From positions 1,426,001 to 1,490,000 of the forward strand of contig NZ_JAXMNY010000001.1 in the NCBI RefSeq assembly GCF_034670185.1: a stretch of DNA of 64,000 nt. The letters are read 5' to 3'. Made by a program: the position numbers and the translations under genes. This DNA comes from Nisaea sp. Its GTDB lineage: Bacteria; Pseudomonadota; Alphaproteobacteria; Thalassobaculales; Thalassobaculaceae. Positions within the stretch are counted from its first letter, which is position 1; every line of letters starts with the position of its first letter. The notes below the pieces were generated by a model that worked only from the letters and a program-made list of their open reading frames with translations, was not told the DNA's origin and searched no databases. Below, piece after piece: positions 1 to 8,741 of the stretch.

Positions 1-1548
1 CTGACAAAAGCGCGCCCGGATCTCAGCATCACTCTGTCGAGCGCGGTTTGCCCGGAAATCCGGGAATACGAACGGCAGTCGACAGCATCGGCAAACGCCT
101 ATGTGCAGCCTATCATGTCCCGCTATCTCGGCATCCTGCGCGAAGACCTGAAGAAACGCGGGTTCGCCTGCCCGGTCCTGCTGATGACCTCCGGCGGCGG
201 TCTGACAACGCTTGACACGGCAATGAAATTCCCGATTCGGCTGGTCGAGTCCGGTCCTGCCGGCGGCGCCATCCTGGCGAGCGAGATTGCCCGCGAATGC
301 GACCTTGCCAGCGTTGTCTCCTACGATATGGGCGGCACCACCGCGAAGATCTGCCTGCTGGACGACTTCATGCCTCAGACGACACGCACCTTCGAGGTCG
401 CGCGCGTCTACCGCAACATGAAGGGCAGCGGCTGGCCTGTTCGCATTCCCGCCATCGAGATGGTCGAGATCGGCGCCGGCGGCGGCTCCATCGCGGCCGT
501 CGACAAACTCGGCCGGATTGCCGTCGGCCCACACAGCGCCGGCGCCGATCCGGGACCGGCCAGCTACGATCAGGGCGGCACAAAGCCGACCGTGACCGAC
601 GCGGACGTTGTGCTTGGCAAGATAGACCCGGCGAGCTTCGCCGGAGGCTCGGTCACCCTCAATCCCGAAAAGTCCAAAGCAGCCCTCAAGGCCGAAGTCG
701 GCGACAAGATGGACCTTTCCGAAGCGCTTTCCGCCTTCGGTGTGTGTGAGATCGTCGACGAAAACATGGCTAACGCCGCCCGTGTCCATGCCATCGAATG
801 GGGCAAGGATATCGCGGCCCGAGCCATGATCGCTTTCGGCGGCGCTGCCCCTCTGCATGCCGCCAGACTGGCCGAGAAACTCGATATTCCGACCGTCGTG
901 GTGCCGACCGGTGCCGGTGTCGGCTCGGCGATCGGCTTCCTGCGCGCGCCGATCTCCTACGAAGTCGTCCGCTCAAGATATGTGAAGCTTTCGGATTTCG
1001 ATGCGGGCGAAATCAATACCCTGCTCTCCGGTATGGCGGACGAGGCCCGTGTCATTGTTTCCAGCGGTGCTGGCGGTGCGGCGCTTCAGGAAACCCGGAC
1101 AGCCTTCATGCGCTATGTCGGACAAGGCCATGAAATTGCCGTCCCCCTGCCCGACGGGGCCCTGACAGCAGATCATGCGGAAACGATCCGGGCCGCGTTC
1201 GAAAGCGAGTACAAGCGGCTCTACGGCCGGATCATTCCGGGACCGGAGCCGGAAATCCTGAGCTGGACATTGACCATGACGGCACCGCGTCCGCAGGTTC
1301 CGGCTGAACTGACAGCGCCCAGCGGCGGTGCCGCGGAAGCAACCGGCAATCGCGCGCTGTTCGATCCAGCCACCGGAACTTATGTCGAGGCCAAGACCTA
1401 CTGGCGTGACGACCTGCCGGTCGGCGCATCCATTCCGGGACCCGCGATCATCTCGGAATCCCAGACCACGACCATTGTGACCTCCGCGTTCGACGCGAGC
1501 GTCAACGAACTCGGGTACCTCGTCCTAACCCGCAAGCAAGCGGCCTGA
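1..1548 (+). CDS. hyuA: Hydantoinase/oxoprolinase subunit A (HyuA-like), 5' end outside window
   Basis: This is the large, ATP-dependent subunit of the hydantoinase/5-oxoprolinase family, which opens cyclic amides or carries out related ATP-driven hydrolysis in the cytosol together with subunit B. The frame is open from base 1, and the first residues (PEIREYER followed by NAYVQP) are family-typical, so the gene starts upstream. About 515 residues are visible, and roughly 170-180 are missing compared with the usual length near 690. The ASKHA-type nucleotide-binding motif SYDMGGTTAK, the GAGGGSIA loop and FGGAAPLHAA are all present. The stop lies 12 nt before hyuB, so the two form one operon. 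The substrate cannot be read from the sequence; N-methylhydantoin, 5-oxoproline and acetophenone-type substrates all occur in the family. Confidence 0.9.
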   Translation: MTKARPDLSITLSSAVCPEIREYERQSTASANAYVQPIMSRYLGILREDLKKRGFACPVLLMTSGGGLTTLDTAMKFPIRLVESGPAGGAILASEIARECDLASVVSYDMGGTTAKICLLDDFMPQTTRTFEVARVYRNMKGSGWPVRIPAIEMVEIGAGGGSIAAVDKLGRIAVGPHSAGADPGPASYDQGGTKPTVTDADVVLGKIDPASFAGGSVTLNPEKSKAALKAEVGDKMDLSEALSAFGVCEIVDENMANAARVHAIEWGKDIAARAMIAFGGAAPLHAARLAEKLDIPTVVVPTGAGVGSAIGFLRAPISYEVVRSRYVKLSDFDAGEINTLLSGMADEARVIVSSGAGGAALQETRTAFMRYVGQGHEIAVPLPDGALTADHAETIRAAFESEYKRLYGRIIPGPEPEILSWTLTMTAPRPQVPAELTAPSGGAAEATGNRALFDPATGTYVEAKTYWRDDLPVGASIPGPAIISESQTTTIVTSAFDASVNELGYLVLTRKQAA

Positions 1549-1560
1549 GGGAGCACAATC

Positions 1561-3285
1561 ATGAGCCAGAAATCAGCCCTCAACCAGATCCGCATGCAGA
1601 TCCAGTGGAACCGCCTGCTCTCCGTCGTGGAAGAACAGGCCCAGACCCTGATCCGGACCGCCTTCAGCACCTCCGCCCGTGAAGCAGGCGACATTTCCGC
1701 AGGTGTCTATGACTGCAATGGCCGCATGCTGGCCCAGGCGGTCACCGGCACTCCGGGACACGTCAATGCCATGGCCGCCTCGGTCGGTTTTTTCATGGAA
1801 AAATTCCCGCTTTTGACCATGAAGCCCGGCGATGTCTTCGTCACCAACGACCCCTGGCGCGGAACCGGTCACCTGAACGACTTTACCGTGGTCACCCCGA
1901 CTTTCCTCGGTAACGAGATCGTCGCCCTCTTTGCCTGCACCACCCACGTGGTCGATGTCGGCGGCAAGGGCTTCGGCCCGGACGGACGGCAGATCTATGA
2001 AGAAGGCATCAATATTCCGATCATGAAGCTCGCCGAGAATGGCGAATTCGTGGAGCCGGTGCTGGCCATCATCCGCAACAATGTCCGCAATCCGATCGAA
2101 GTCGAAGGCGATCTCTACTCCCTCGCCGCCTGCAACGATGTCGGCGGCACGCGCCTGATCGACATGATGCGCGAGTTCGGCATGGAGACGCTCGACACGC
2201 TCGCCGATTATGTGATCGAGAGCGCCCGGGCGGGCATGGCGGCGGAAATCCGGGAGCTGCCGAACGGCACCTACCACAATTCCATGCGGATCGACGGCTA
2301 TGAAAGCCCGATCGATCTGGTCGCCGCCCTGACCATCCGTGACGAAGTGATCGAGGTCGATTTCACCGGCACCTCCAGCATATCGAGCTTCGGTATCAAC
2401 GTGCCGCTGACCTACACACAGGCCTATGCCAGCTTTGGCATCCGCTGCGTCGTTGGCGGAGCGGTTCCGAACAATGCGGGCTCCCTCGCCCCGGTCATCA
2501 TCACCGCGCCGGAAGGCAGTATCCTGAACGCGCCCCATCCCTGTGCTGTGACAGCCCGCCACGTGATCGGCCAGATGTTGCCGGACGTCGTGCTCGGCTG
2601 CCTCAACCAGGTGATCCCGGACAAGGTGCCGGCGGAAGGGACGTCCTGCCTGTGGAACCCGGTATTGCTCGGCGGACACGGGCTGACAGATTCGGACTAT
2701 GGCGACGCAACACCGTTCGCCATCAACACCTTCCACGCCGGCGGTACGGGCGCCCGCCCGGACAAGGACGGCCTCAACGCAACGGCCTTCCCGTCCGGTG
2801 TGCGCAACACCCCGATCGAGGTGAACGAAACCATCGCTCCCCTGATCATCTGGCGTAAGGAATATCGGCCCGACAGCGGTGGCGCCGGGAAATATCGCGG
2901 CGGCGTCGGTCAGGTGATGGAGATTTCCCATTCCCAGCACGCCCCCTTCGCCATCAACTGCATGTTCGACCGGGTGACCTACCCGCCGCGCGGCCGCAAT
3001 GGCGGTGCCGACGGCATGGCCGGCATCATCGAGCGGGCGAATGACGGCAGCCGGCTGAACTCGAAAGGAAGGCAAAGCGTCGACGGAGACGACAAGCTGG
3101 TGATTTCGATGCCGGGAGGCGGCGGTCTCGGAAATCCGCACGACCGCGAACCGTCAGAGGTTGCGCGCGACGTCCTTCTCGGCTTTGTTTCGCCCGAGAC
3201 GGCAGAGACGGTATATGGTGTCGCCGTCGATGGAAAAGGCACGGTGGACGAAGCTCGAACGAAGGATCTTCGCGCTGCCGGCTAA
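1561..3285 (+). CDS. hyuB: Hydantoinase/oxoprolinase subunit B (HyuB-like)
   Basis: This is the partner subunit of HyuA, 574 residues, a normal length for HyuB. The family hallmark NDPWRGTGHLNDF is near residue 97, followed by TTHVVDVGG and a C-terminal glycine-rich MPGGGGLGNP. The ATG start is preceded by a GAGGGAG ribosome binding site and follows the hyuA stop by 12 nt. An ABC ATPase gene begins 22 nt after the stop in the same direction and may be co-transcribed. The family assignment is secure; the substrate is unknown. Confidence 0.92.
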   Translation: MSQKSALNQIRMQIQWNRLLSVVEEQAQTLIRTAFSTSAREAGDISAGVYDCNGRMLAQAVTGTPGHVNAMAASVGFFMEKFPLLTMKPGDVFVTNDPWRGTGHLNDFTVVTPTFLGNEIVALFACTTHVVDVGGKGFGPDGRQIYEEGINIPIMKLAENGEFVEPVLAIIRNNVRNPIEVEGDLYSLAACNDVGGTRLIDMMREFGMETLDTLADYVIESARAGMAAEIRELPNGTYHNSMRIDGYESPIDLVAALTIRDEVIEVDFTGTSSISSFGINVPLTYTQAYASFGIRCVVGGAVPNNAGSLAPVIITAPEGSILNAPHPCAVTARHVIGQMLPDVVLGCLNQVIPDKVPAEGTSCLWNPVLLGGHGLTDSDYGDATPFAINTFHAGGTGARPDKDGLNATAFPSGVRNTPIEVNETIAPLIIWRKEYRPDSGGAGKYRGGVGQVMEISHSQHAPFAINCMFDRVTYPPRGRNGGADGMAGIIERANDGSRLNSKGRQSVDGDDKLVISMPGGGGLGNPHDREPSEVARDVLLGFVSPETAETVYGVAVDGKGTVDEARTKDLRAAG

Positions 3286-3307
3286 AGCGGAGCCAAGGAA
3301 GAAAAAC

Positions 3308-4093
3308 ATGGGATCAGGAAACGCCCCGGACATCGTTCTCGATGGGCTCGCAAAGAGCTTCGCCGACAATGAGGTACTGCGGTCTGTCTCCCTGAACATT
3401 CCCGCCGGACAGTCGACGGTCCTGATCGGGCCGTCGGCGAGCGGAAAGTCCGTCTTGCTGAAATGTCTTGTCGGCCTGATGCATATCGATAGCGGCAGCA
3501 TGCGCTATGGTGATCTCGAACTCAGTGGCATGAGCACCGATGAATGGAGCGATTTCCAGGGCCGGATCGGCATGCTGTTTCAACAGAACGCTCTCTTCGA
3601 CAGCCTCAGGATCTGGGAAAATATCGCCTTTCGCCTGACTGATCATGAAGGTGTCTCACGAAGCGAAGCTCGCGACCGTGCGCTTAAACGCATGGCTTCC
3701 GTCGGACTTGGCGAGGAAATGGCGGATCTCTATCCGGTTGAATTGTCGGGCGGCATGCAAAAGCGGGTCGGCGTGGCGCGGGCCATGGTCGGCAACCCGG
3801 AACTGCTGATCCTCGACGATCCGACGGCCGGGCTCGATCCGATCCTGACCAATACGATCCTCTCGCTGATCGAGCGGGAAACGTCCGGCAAGGGCACCAC
3901 CGTGCTTGTTGTGACCGGCGACATGAAGGCAGCGCGCAGCCGCTTCGATAACGTCGCCATGCTGTTCGACGGAGAGATCAAATGGTCCGGAAAACGCGAT
4001 GATGTTCCAACGGCGGACAACCCCTATCTCGACCAGATGATCAATAGCCGGGCCAGTGGCCCGATCAAAATGCGCCTCGCCGCTCGGGGCTGA
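3308..4093 (+). CDS. ABC transporter ATP-binding protein, Mla/Ttg2A-type
   Basis: A cytosolic ABC ATPase of 261 residues. Walker A is GPSASGKS, the signature is LSGGMQKRVGVARAM and Walker B is LLILDDPTAGLDP. The overall pattern resembles MlaF/Ttg2A, the ATPase of lipid (Mla) importers. The ATG at 3308 is chosen over an upstream in-frame start at 3161, because 3161 lies deep inside hyuB and a purine-rich AAGGAAG site sits just before 3308. The usual partners (MlaE permease, MlaD MCE protein) are not next to it, so its permease must be encoded elsewhere or it does another job. It lies 22 nt after hyuB. The Mla assignment is by general resemblance. Confidence 0.8.
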   Translation: MGSGNAPDIVLDGLAKSFADNEVLRSVSLNIPAGQSTVLIGPSASGKSVLLKCLVGLMHIDSGSMRYGDLELSGMSTDEWSDFQGRIGMLFQQNALFDSLRIWENIAFRLTDHEGVSRSEARDRALKRMASVGLGEEMADLYPVELSGGMQKRVGVARAMVGNPELLILDDPTAGLDPILTNTILSLIERETSGKGTTVLVVTGDMKAARSRFDNVAMLFDGEIKWSGKRDDVPTADNPYLDQMINSRASGPIKMRLAARG

Positions 4094-4106
4094 CCCCCAC
4101 ATTCAA

Positions 4107-4120
4107 TTGATCTGGATCAA
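4107..4120. promoter_or_regulatory. FNR/FixK-type box upstream of the fnr gene
   Basis: TTGATCTGGATCAA is a perfect TTGAT-N4-ATCAA palindrome, the classic FNR/FixK operator. Its centre is about 84 nt upstream of the chosen ATG (4198) of the Fnr-type regulator gene, so autoregulation is likely. It lies in the short gap after the ABC ATPase stop. Confidence 0.85.
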
Positions 4121-4197
4121 TGCCCGCCGGGAAGCCGGTATGCATGCTTCATCTGTTTTCATGCCACCGGCATATGAAACAGGAAAGCGAACCGGCG

Positions 4198-4935
4198 ATG
4201 AATGTGGTTGCCTCAACACCGACGGAACATACGGGAGCCGGACCCTGCTGCGGGTGTGAGGAAATGGCCTGCCCCATTCGTCAGGCGGTCGGCAAGGCTG
4301 GGCTCTCCACGTGCCCCAACGCGGTTACACGCATTTCGGCGCGTGCGGGAGAGAAACTAGATGTCGCGGGCTTTGCGCCGGATACCGTATTCCGTATCGT
4401 TAACGGGATGCTCATGCAGGAGCATGTATCGGATGATGGGCGCCGTCATATCGCGGCCTTCAAAACCAAAGGCGATCTGTCCTGGCCACTGCCACAGCAG
4501 GAATCTGGCGATATCCGCGAATTCTACGAAGCCGTACAGCCGACCGAACTCTGCATCATCTCTGTCGACCCGATCACGCAAAGCGCTCCCGGCGCGGCGG
4601 GGCTGGTGAAAGCCCTTTACAATGCTGCCCGCGATGAGGTCAGCCGCACCCAGTCCCGGATGTTCCTGCTCGCCCGTTCATCCGCAGCCGAACGCCTCGC
4701 CGGCTTTCTGCTGGACCTCGCCGAACGCACCGGCCGGGTCACCAAGCGCGGGGTGGAGCTGAAACTCAACATGCGGCGAGAACGTATCGCCGACCATCTG
4801 GGCATGCAGCCGGAAACCATCAGCCGCATCATGTCCAGCTTCAAGAAAGCCGAAGTCATTCGGCTTCCACGCCCGTCTCTGGTCATCATTCCCGATCTCA
4901 AGGCGCTCTCGAATATCGATTTCGGAGCGAACTGA
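4198..4935 (+). CDS. fnr: Crp/Fnr-family regulator, Fnr type with N-terminal cysteines
   Basis: A cytosolic oxygen-responsive transcription factor of 245 residues. The N-terminus carries Cys17, Cys18, Cys20, Cys25 and Cys39. Another cysteine, Cys119 (TELCIIS), matches the position of the internal cluster ligand Cys122 of E. coli FNR. The spacing differs from the E. coli C-x2-C-x5-C pattern, so the exact [4Fe-4S] ligands are uncertain. The cNMP-binding-like beta-barrel spans about 45-125. The C-terminal helix-turn-helix has ETISR at 206-210, the E-x2-SR residues that read TTGAT half-sites. The ATG at 4198 is favoured by an AGGAAAG site and by protein length; in-frame starts upstream lack a ribosome binding site. 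A perfect FNR box lies upstream, and the protein probably also acts on the boxes at 8026, 10240 and 20164. Confidence 0.9.
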   Translation: MNVVASTPTEHTGAGPCCGCEEMACPIRQAVGKAGLSTCPNAVTRISARAGEKLDVAGFAPDTVFRIVNGMLMQEHVSDDGRRHIAAFKTKGDLSWPLPQQESGDIREFYEAVQPTELCIISVDPITQSAPGAAGLVKALYNAARDEVSRTQSRMFLLARSSAAERLAGFLLDLAERTGRVTKRGVELKLNMRRERIADHLGMQPETISRIMSSFKKAEVIRLPRPSLVIIPDLKALSNIDFGAN

Positions 4936-4941
4936 ATGGCC

Positions 4942-6321
4942 TCAGGTCGCTTGCGCCATTTTCGAAAGGACGCTGGCGTCCGCCATCTCGTTCAGCGACA
5001 AAATACGGTCCGCAAGCTCATCAGTCTGGCCATTGCCAATGATCGGCTCACTCATCGTTCGGAACTTGGCCAGCAGGCGGCGGCGCTGCTCCGGCTGATC
5101 TGATGCCGGCACCCCAACATTCTGCGTTTCTTCCACTGACGAGCCGTTTTTCAGATCGAGCTTAACCCGGCCGAAGCTCCAGATATCGCTCTCAACACCA
5201 ACGACCATGGAACGCTTGCCAAGATCGCGCAGCACCGCGTCCTGGGCATTCGCATCCGTATAGGTATCGAGATCCCCCGTATCCATACCGCTCAACGCCA
5301 TGCCGACCGTATGTTTCAGGCTGAACTTGATCTCCAGACCGGTTTCCGGACGATCAATGTTACAGACGGTCAACGCCCCCTTGTTCACCTCGATGGTCGC
5401 GCGCTCCACCGCGTCGGGCGCAATAGAATGAAGCTCCCGGAGACGGCGGGCTGCCTCGATCGGTGAGTGGGTCAGATAACAGGCCGCATGATACTTGAAG
5501 AGATTCTCTTCCACCGCGAAAGCGCGATTGCCGCCGGACGTCATTTCAACCGGAAAGAACCCGTCTGACTGGGTGTCCGCAAGGCCCTGTGCGCATTCAA
5601 TGGCATCTGTACGTGAGGTCATCCCCTTTTTCGCCAGTCGGGCCGCCAGCAATCCATTCATCGCCGCCTTGCCAACCTGGAAAGGCTTGGACATGGTGCC
5701 GAACATCGACTTGAGACCGGCAGCCTGCGCGATGGCGAGGCCAAGCGCGTGAGCCGTCTGCCCGGCATCGAGCCCGAGTAGACGAGCTGAAGCCGCCGCC
5801 GCACCAACCGTGCCAACCGTGGCCGTCATGTGCCAGCCAAGGTTATAATGCCCCTCGCCAATCATTTCCGCCGTCAGGACTTCCGCTTCATAGCCAACAA
5901 TGAAGGCCTCAAGGAAGGCACGCCCGGATACCGGCTGCATGTCGGAAATCGCCAGCAATGCCGGAACCAGCGGAACCGTAGGATGCCCCAGCATCCGGGA
6001 ATTCACATCGTCATAATCAAGCGCATGGGAGGCAGCACCGTTCACCAGCGCGGCATTGAGTGGACTCAGTGCATTCTCTCGGCCGATCAGACGCGCCGGC
6101 CCGGTGCCCTCTTCCGCCATTGTCTCCGCAAGGATGTGGCTCAACGGCTCACGGCTTCCCGCGACAGTTACCCCGAACCAGTCAAGCACCGCATCGGTCG
6201 CCCAGGCGCGCGGCACTGCACCGATATCATCGGCGCCGATTGAGACAACCCAGTCCGCCAGCTCACGTGTTGCCGCTGACGGCCCAGTCTGCTCGGCGTT
6301 GTTGACTTCCGCTCTGCCCAT
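4942..6321 (-). CDS. MmgE/PrpD family protein
   Basis: A protein of 459 residues in the MmgE/PrpD superfamily, which includes 2-methylcitrate dehydratase and cis-aconitate decarboxylase. The helical N-terminal domain shows LADWVVSI and the family pattern NGAASHALDYDDVN near residues 85-105. HPTVPLVPALLA and the conserved GWHMTATVGTVGAAAA follow. The start is set at 6321 rather than 6357 because a strong AAGGAGG site lies just before that ATG. No other methylcitrate-cycle gene is adjacent, so the substrate is open. It is divergent from the APH-AAA gene, and three 17-bp repeats lie between them. It converges on fnr with a 6-nt gap. Confidence 0.88.
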   Translation of the reverse strand: MGRAEVNNAEQTGPSAATRELADWVVSIGADDIGAVPRAWATDAVLDWFGVTVAGSREPLSHILAETMAEEGTGPARLIGRENALSPLNAALVNGAASHALDYDDVNSRMLGHPTVPLVPALLAISDMQPVSGRAFLEAFIVGYEAEVLTAEMIGEGHYNLGWHMTATVGTVGAAAASARLLGLDAGQTAHALGLAIAQAAGLKSMFGTMSKPFQVGKAAMNGLLAARLAKKGMTSRTDAIECAQGLADTQSDGFFPVEMTSGGNRAFAVEENLFKYHAACYLTHSPIEAARRLRELHSIAPDAVERATIEVNKGALTVCNIDRPETGLEIKFSLKHTVGMALSGMDTGDLDTYTDANAQDAVLRDLGKRSMVVGVESDIWSFGRVKLDLKNGSSVEETQNVGVPASDQPEQRRRLLAKFRTMSEPIIGNGQTDELADRILSLNEMADASVLSKMAQAT

Positions 6322-6347
6322 AGTTTCCTCCTTCGCTAGACCGGTCC

Positions 6348-6398
6348 ATTGAGTCACGGCCCGGATTGAGTCATGTCCCTAATTGAGTCATGTCATGG
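6348..6398. repeat. Three tandem 17-bp direct repeats (iteron-like) in a divergent promoter region
   Basis: The nonamer ATTGAGTCA occurs at 6348, 6365 and 6382, exactly 17 bp apart. Each is followed by an 8-bp less conserved spacer (CGGCCCGG, TGTCCCTA, TGTCATGG). The core TGAGTCA is itself a pseudopalindrome. The array lies between the divergent MmgE/PrpD gene (start 6321) and the APH-AAA gene (start 6458). It may be an operator for a regulator that binds direct repeats, or a chance tandem duplication; no known regulator is identified. Confidence 0.75.
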
Positions 6399-6457
6399 TC
6401 GCGCGCGCGGCACTGCGCCAGAATGGGCGCTCAACCGGAATGCGGGACCGGATCATC

Positions 6458-8029
6458 ATGAGCCATCGAACCACGGAAGAAACCGAGGACCAAAGTGCGG
6501 CTTTGGAATTTCTGGCTCGCGCGGAGAACTATGATCCCCGCCCGGCGGAAGAGCCTGTCCATATCGTCACGCACGGCTCGCATGTCTTCCTGGCCGGAGA
6601 TCGCGCCTACAAGCTCAAGCGGGCAGTCTGCTTCCCCTATATGGATTTCGGCACACTGGAGCGCCGGGAGAAGTTCACAGAAGCCGAGCTCGAGCTTAAT
6701 TGCCGAGCCGCGCCCGAACTCTATCTCGGCATTCGCCATCTGACCCGGGCGCAAGACGGAACGCTTGCTTTCGATGGTCCAGGCGAGACCATTGAATATG
6801 TTCTGGAAATGAGGCGCTTCGATCAGGATGCGCTGCTCGACAGAATGGCGGAGGATGGCAAGCTCACCCCGGAATTGATTGAGCAAACAGCCGAGCGCAT
6901 TCGCGCCTTTCATGACGCGGCCAAGCCACTTTCTGCCAAGGATGCGCCGGGAGCCGGTGCCGGAGGAATCCGCTGGGTGATCGAGGAAAACCTCGAGGAA
7001 TTTGCATCCCAGCCCGAGCATTTCCCTCCGGACCAAGTGGCAACCTACACAGCCCGCGCCCGCGACGCGCTTTCAAAGCTAGCCCCGCTGCTTGACGCCC
7101 GGGTCGACGCCGGACATGCCAAGCATTGCCATGGCGATCTGCATCTTCGGAATATCTGTGTAATCGATGGTGAGCCGACGCTGTTTGACGGTCTCGAGTT
7201 CAATCCGCGCTTTGCCTGCATCGACACTCTGTATGACCTGGCCTACTTTCTCAGCGATCTGGACGTCAGGGGTTTTCCCGACCTCGCCAGCCTTGCCTTC
7301 AACCGATACTTCATCGACGGCGGCTATGAAGGGCTCCCATGCCTGCCCCTGTTCCTTTCCACCCGTTCCGCCGTACGGGCGAAGATCATGGTGAGCGGCG
7401 CGGAAGCGCAAGAGGACCCCTCGATCAGAAAGGCAATGCTGGAGCAGTCGCGCCAATCCTTTCAGGCAGCACAGCGTCAGATCGAACCGGCAAAGCCAGT
7501 GCTGATAGGGGTTGGCGGATTTTCGGGTTCCGGCAAATCCACCCTGGCACAGGCTCTCGCCCAATGCCTCTCACCGGTCCCGGGAGCCGTCCATCTGCGC
7601 AGCGACATCATCCGGAAGCGAATGTTTGGCTGCGCCCCTACGGAACGCCTCCCGGCCTCCGCCTACAACTCCGACGTCAGCGCAAAGGTCTACGGCATCA
7701 TGCTGACCAGGGCTGGTGAAGCATTGCAGGCCGGTTTTTCCGTAATCATGGATGCGGTGAATGACCGCCCGGCAGATAGGAATGCCATCGCGGCCCTCGC
7801 ACAGTCTCTATACGTGCCATTCAAAGGCTTCTGGCTCGACGTCACGGAAGAGGTCATGGCACGGAGGATTGCAGGCAGGTCCAATGACGCATCGGACGCC
7901 ACCGAAACAGTGATGCTGGCACAGGCCCAACATGGGCACGGGACGCTCGGCGATTGGGAAAAAATCAATGCCGGGGGGACCCCCGCAGCAACGCTCGCCA
8001 TTGTAAAATCTCGTCTCGACCTGCCTTGA
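6458..8029 (+). CDS. Fusion of an aminoglycoside phosphotransferase-like domain and an AAA/P-loop kinase domain
   Basis: A cytosolic protein of 523 residues of the bifunctional APH/ATP-binding type. The N-terminal half has the APH-like catalytic loop HCHGDLHLRNI and a following metal-binding-like LFDGLEF. The C-terminal half has a P-loop GGFSGSGKST near residues 353-362 and resembles small-molecule or gluconate-type kinases. The start at 6458 is chosen by alignment of the conserved beginning; in-frame ATG 6440 and a TTG at 6383 inside the repeat array are alternatives. The phosphorylated substrate is not known. The stop codon overlaps an FNR-like box that serves the next gene. Confidence 0.8.
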   Translation: MSHRTTEETEDQSAALEFLARAENYDPRPAEEPVHIVTHGSHVFLAGDRAYKLKRAVCFPYMDFGTLERREKFTEAELELNCRAAPELYLGIRHLTRAQDGTLAFDGPGETIEYVLEMRRFDQDALLDRMAEDGKLTPELIEQTAERIRAFHDAAKPLSAKDAPGAGAGGIRWVIEENLEEFASQPEHFPPDQVATYTARARDALSKLAPLLDARVDAGHAKHCHGDLHLRNICVIDGEPTLFDGLEFNPRFACIDTLYDLAYFLSDLDVRGFPDLASLAFNRYFIDGGYEGLPCLPLFLSTRSAVRAKIMVSGAEAQEDPSIRKAMLEQSRQSFQAAQRQIEPAKPVLIGVGGFSGSGKSTLAQALAQCLSPVPGAVHLRSDIIRKRMFGCAPTERLPASAYNSDVSAKVYGIMLTRAGEALQAGFSVIMDAVNDRPADRNAIAALAQSLYVPFKGFWLDVTEEVMARRIAGRSNDASDATETVMLAQAQHGHGTLGDWEKINAGGTPAATLAIVKSRLDLP

Positions 8030-8039
8030 CATAGGTCAA
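8026..8039. promoter_or_regulatory. FNR-type box upstream of the hemerythrin gene
   Basis: TTGACATAGGTCAA is a symmetrical variant (TTGAC-N4-GTCAA) of the FNR consensus with one change per half-site. It overlaps the stop codon of the APH-AAA gene and sits about 70 nt upstream of the hemerythrin GTG start. It probably controls the hemerythrin-hemN pair. Confidence 0.6.
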
Positions 8040-8101
8040 CGCCGACCAGTTTCACATTCCATAGGCTATTGGCACCAAAGACCTAAGCAAGGGAGGTCGC
8101 C

Positions 8102-8701
8102 GTGCCTAAGATACTGAAAATCCTACAAGAAGATCATCGGCATCACGACATTCTCTTGTCGATCCTTGAGAATCAGGTGAAAGACGCGCACCTCACGGGT
8201 GAGCCCGACTATGACATTGTGTCGGCGATCGTCGATTATTTCCTCACCTACCCGGCCGAGTTCCATCACGCCCGCGAAGACAAGATCTACGAAAAGATTG
8301 TCGCACGCGACGCCTCTGCCGCAGAAGAAATCGGCCATCTCGACGAGGAGCACGAAGCTTGCGAGGCTTTCATAAAAGCGTTTGCGGCCGCCCTGTCTAA
8401 TGTCCTCGGCGCCGGCATCATTACCCGCAGCCAGTTCGCGAACGCGGCGCTTGAATTCATCGAATCCCAGCGTCGGCACATCCGGATGGAGGAAAGCATT
8501 TTCTTTCCAACGGCTTTGCGCGTTCTGACAACCGAAGACTGGTCCTCTTTGGACGCCGAGCTTTCCGACACTGCGGACCCAATTTTCGGCAGTCAGAAAG
8601 AAGGTCAGTTCGAAGCCTTACGGCAGGAAATCATGGACTGGCAGAGCACACGGGAGCCGGCCAACGACCATGTTCCCGGCGATCACAAGCTGCGCCTCTA
8701 G
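8102..8701 (+). CDS. Hemerythrin HHE-domain protein
   Basis: A protein of 199 residues whose N-terminal four-helix HHE cation-binding domain (about 1-145) should carry a di-iron site. The expected ligands are visible: EDHRHHD near the start, then EFHHAREDK, HLDEEHEACE and RRHIRMEESIFFP. Such proteins bind O2 or NO, or handle iron. The gene starts with GTG after a GGGAGG ribosome binding site. An FNR-like box lies upstream and hemN follows within about 40 nt, so a role under low oxygen or nitrosative stress is a reasonable inference. The exact ligand bound is unknown. Confidence 0.88.
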   Translation: MPKILKILQEDHRHHDILLSILENQVKDAHLTGEPDYDIVSAIVDYFLTYPAEFHHAREDKIYEKIVARDASAAEEIGHLDEEHEACEAFIKAFAAALSNVLGAGIITRSQFANAALEFIESQRRHIRMEESIFFPTALRVLTTEDWSSLDAELSDTADPIFGSQKEGQFEALRQEIMDWQSTREPANDHVPGDHKLRL

Positions 8702-8741
8702 AAACAAACCGGACCATCAGGCAATTCAGGTGAACCAAGAA

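Noticed and set aside
1573..3141. 522-residue open frame antisense to hyuB
   Set aside because: It is a shadow of the GC-rich hyuB gene, rich in His, Asp and Arg, with no family resemblance or ribosome binding site.
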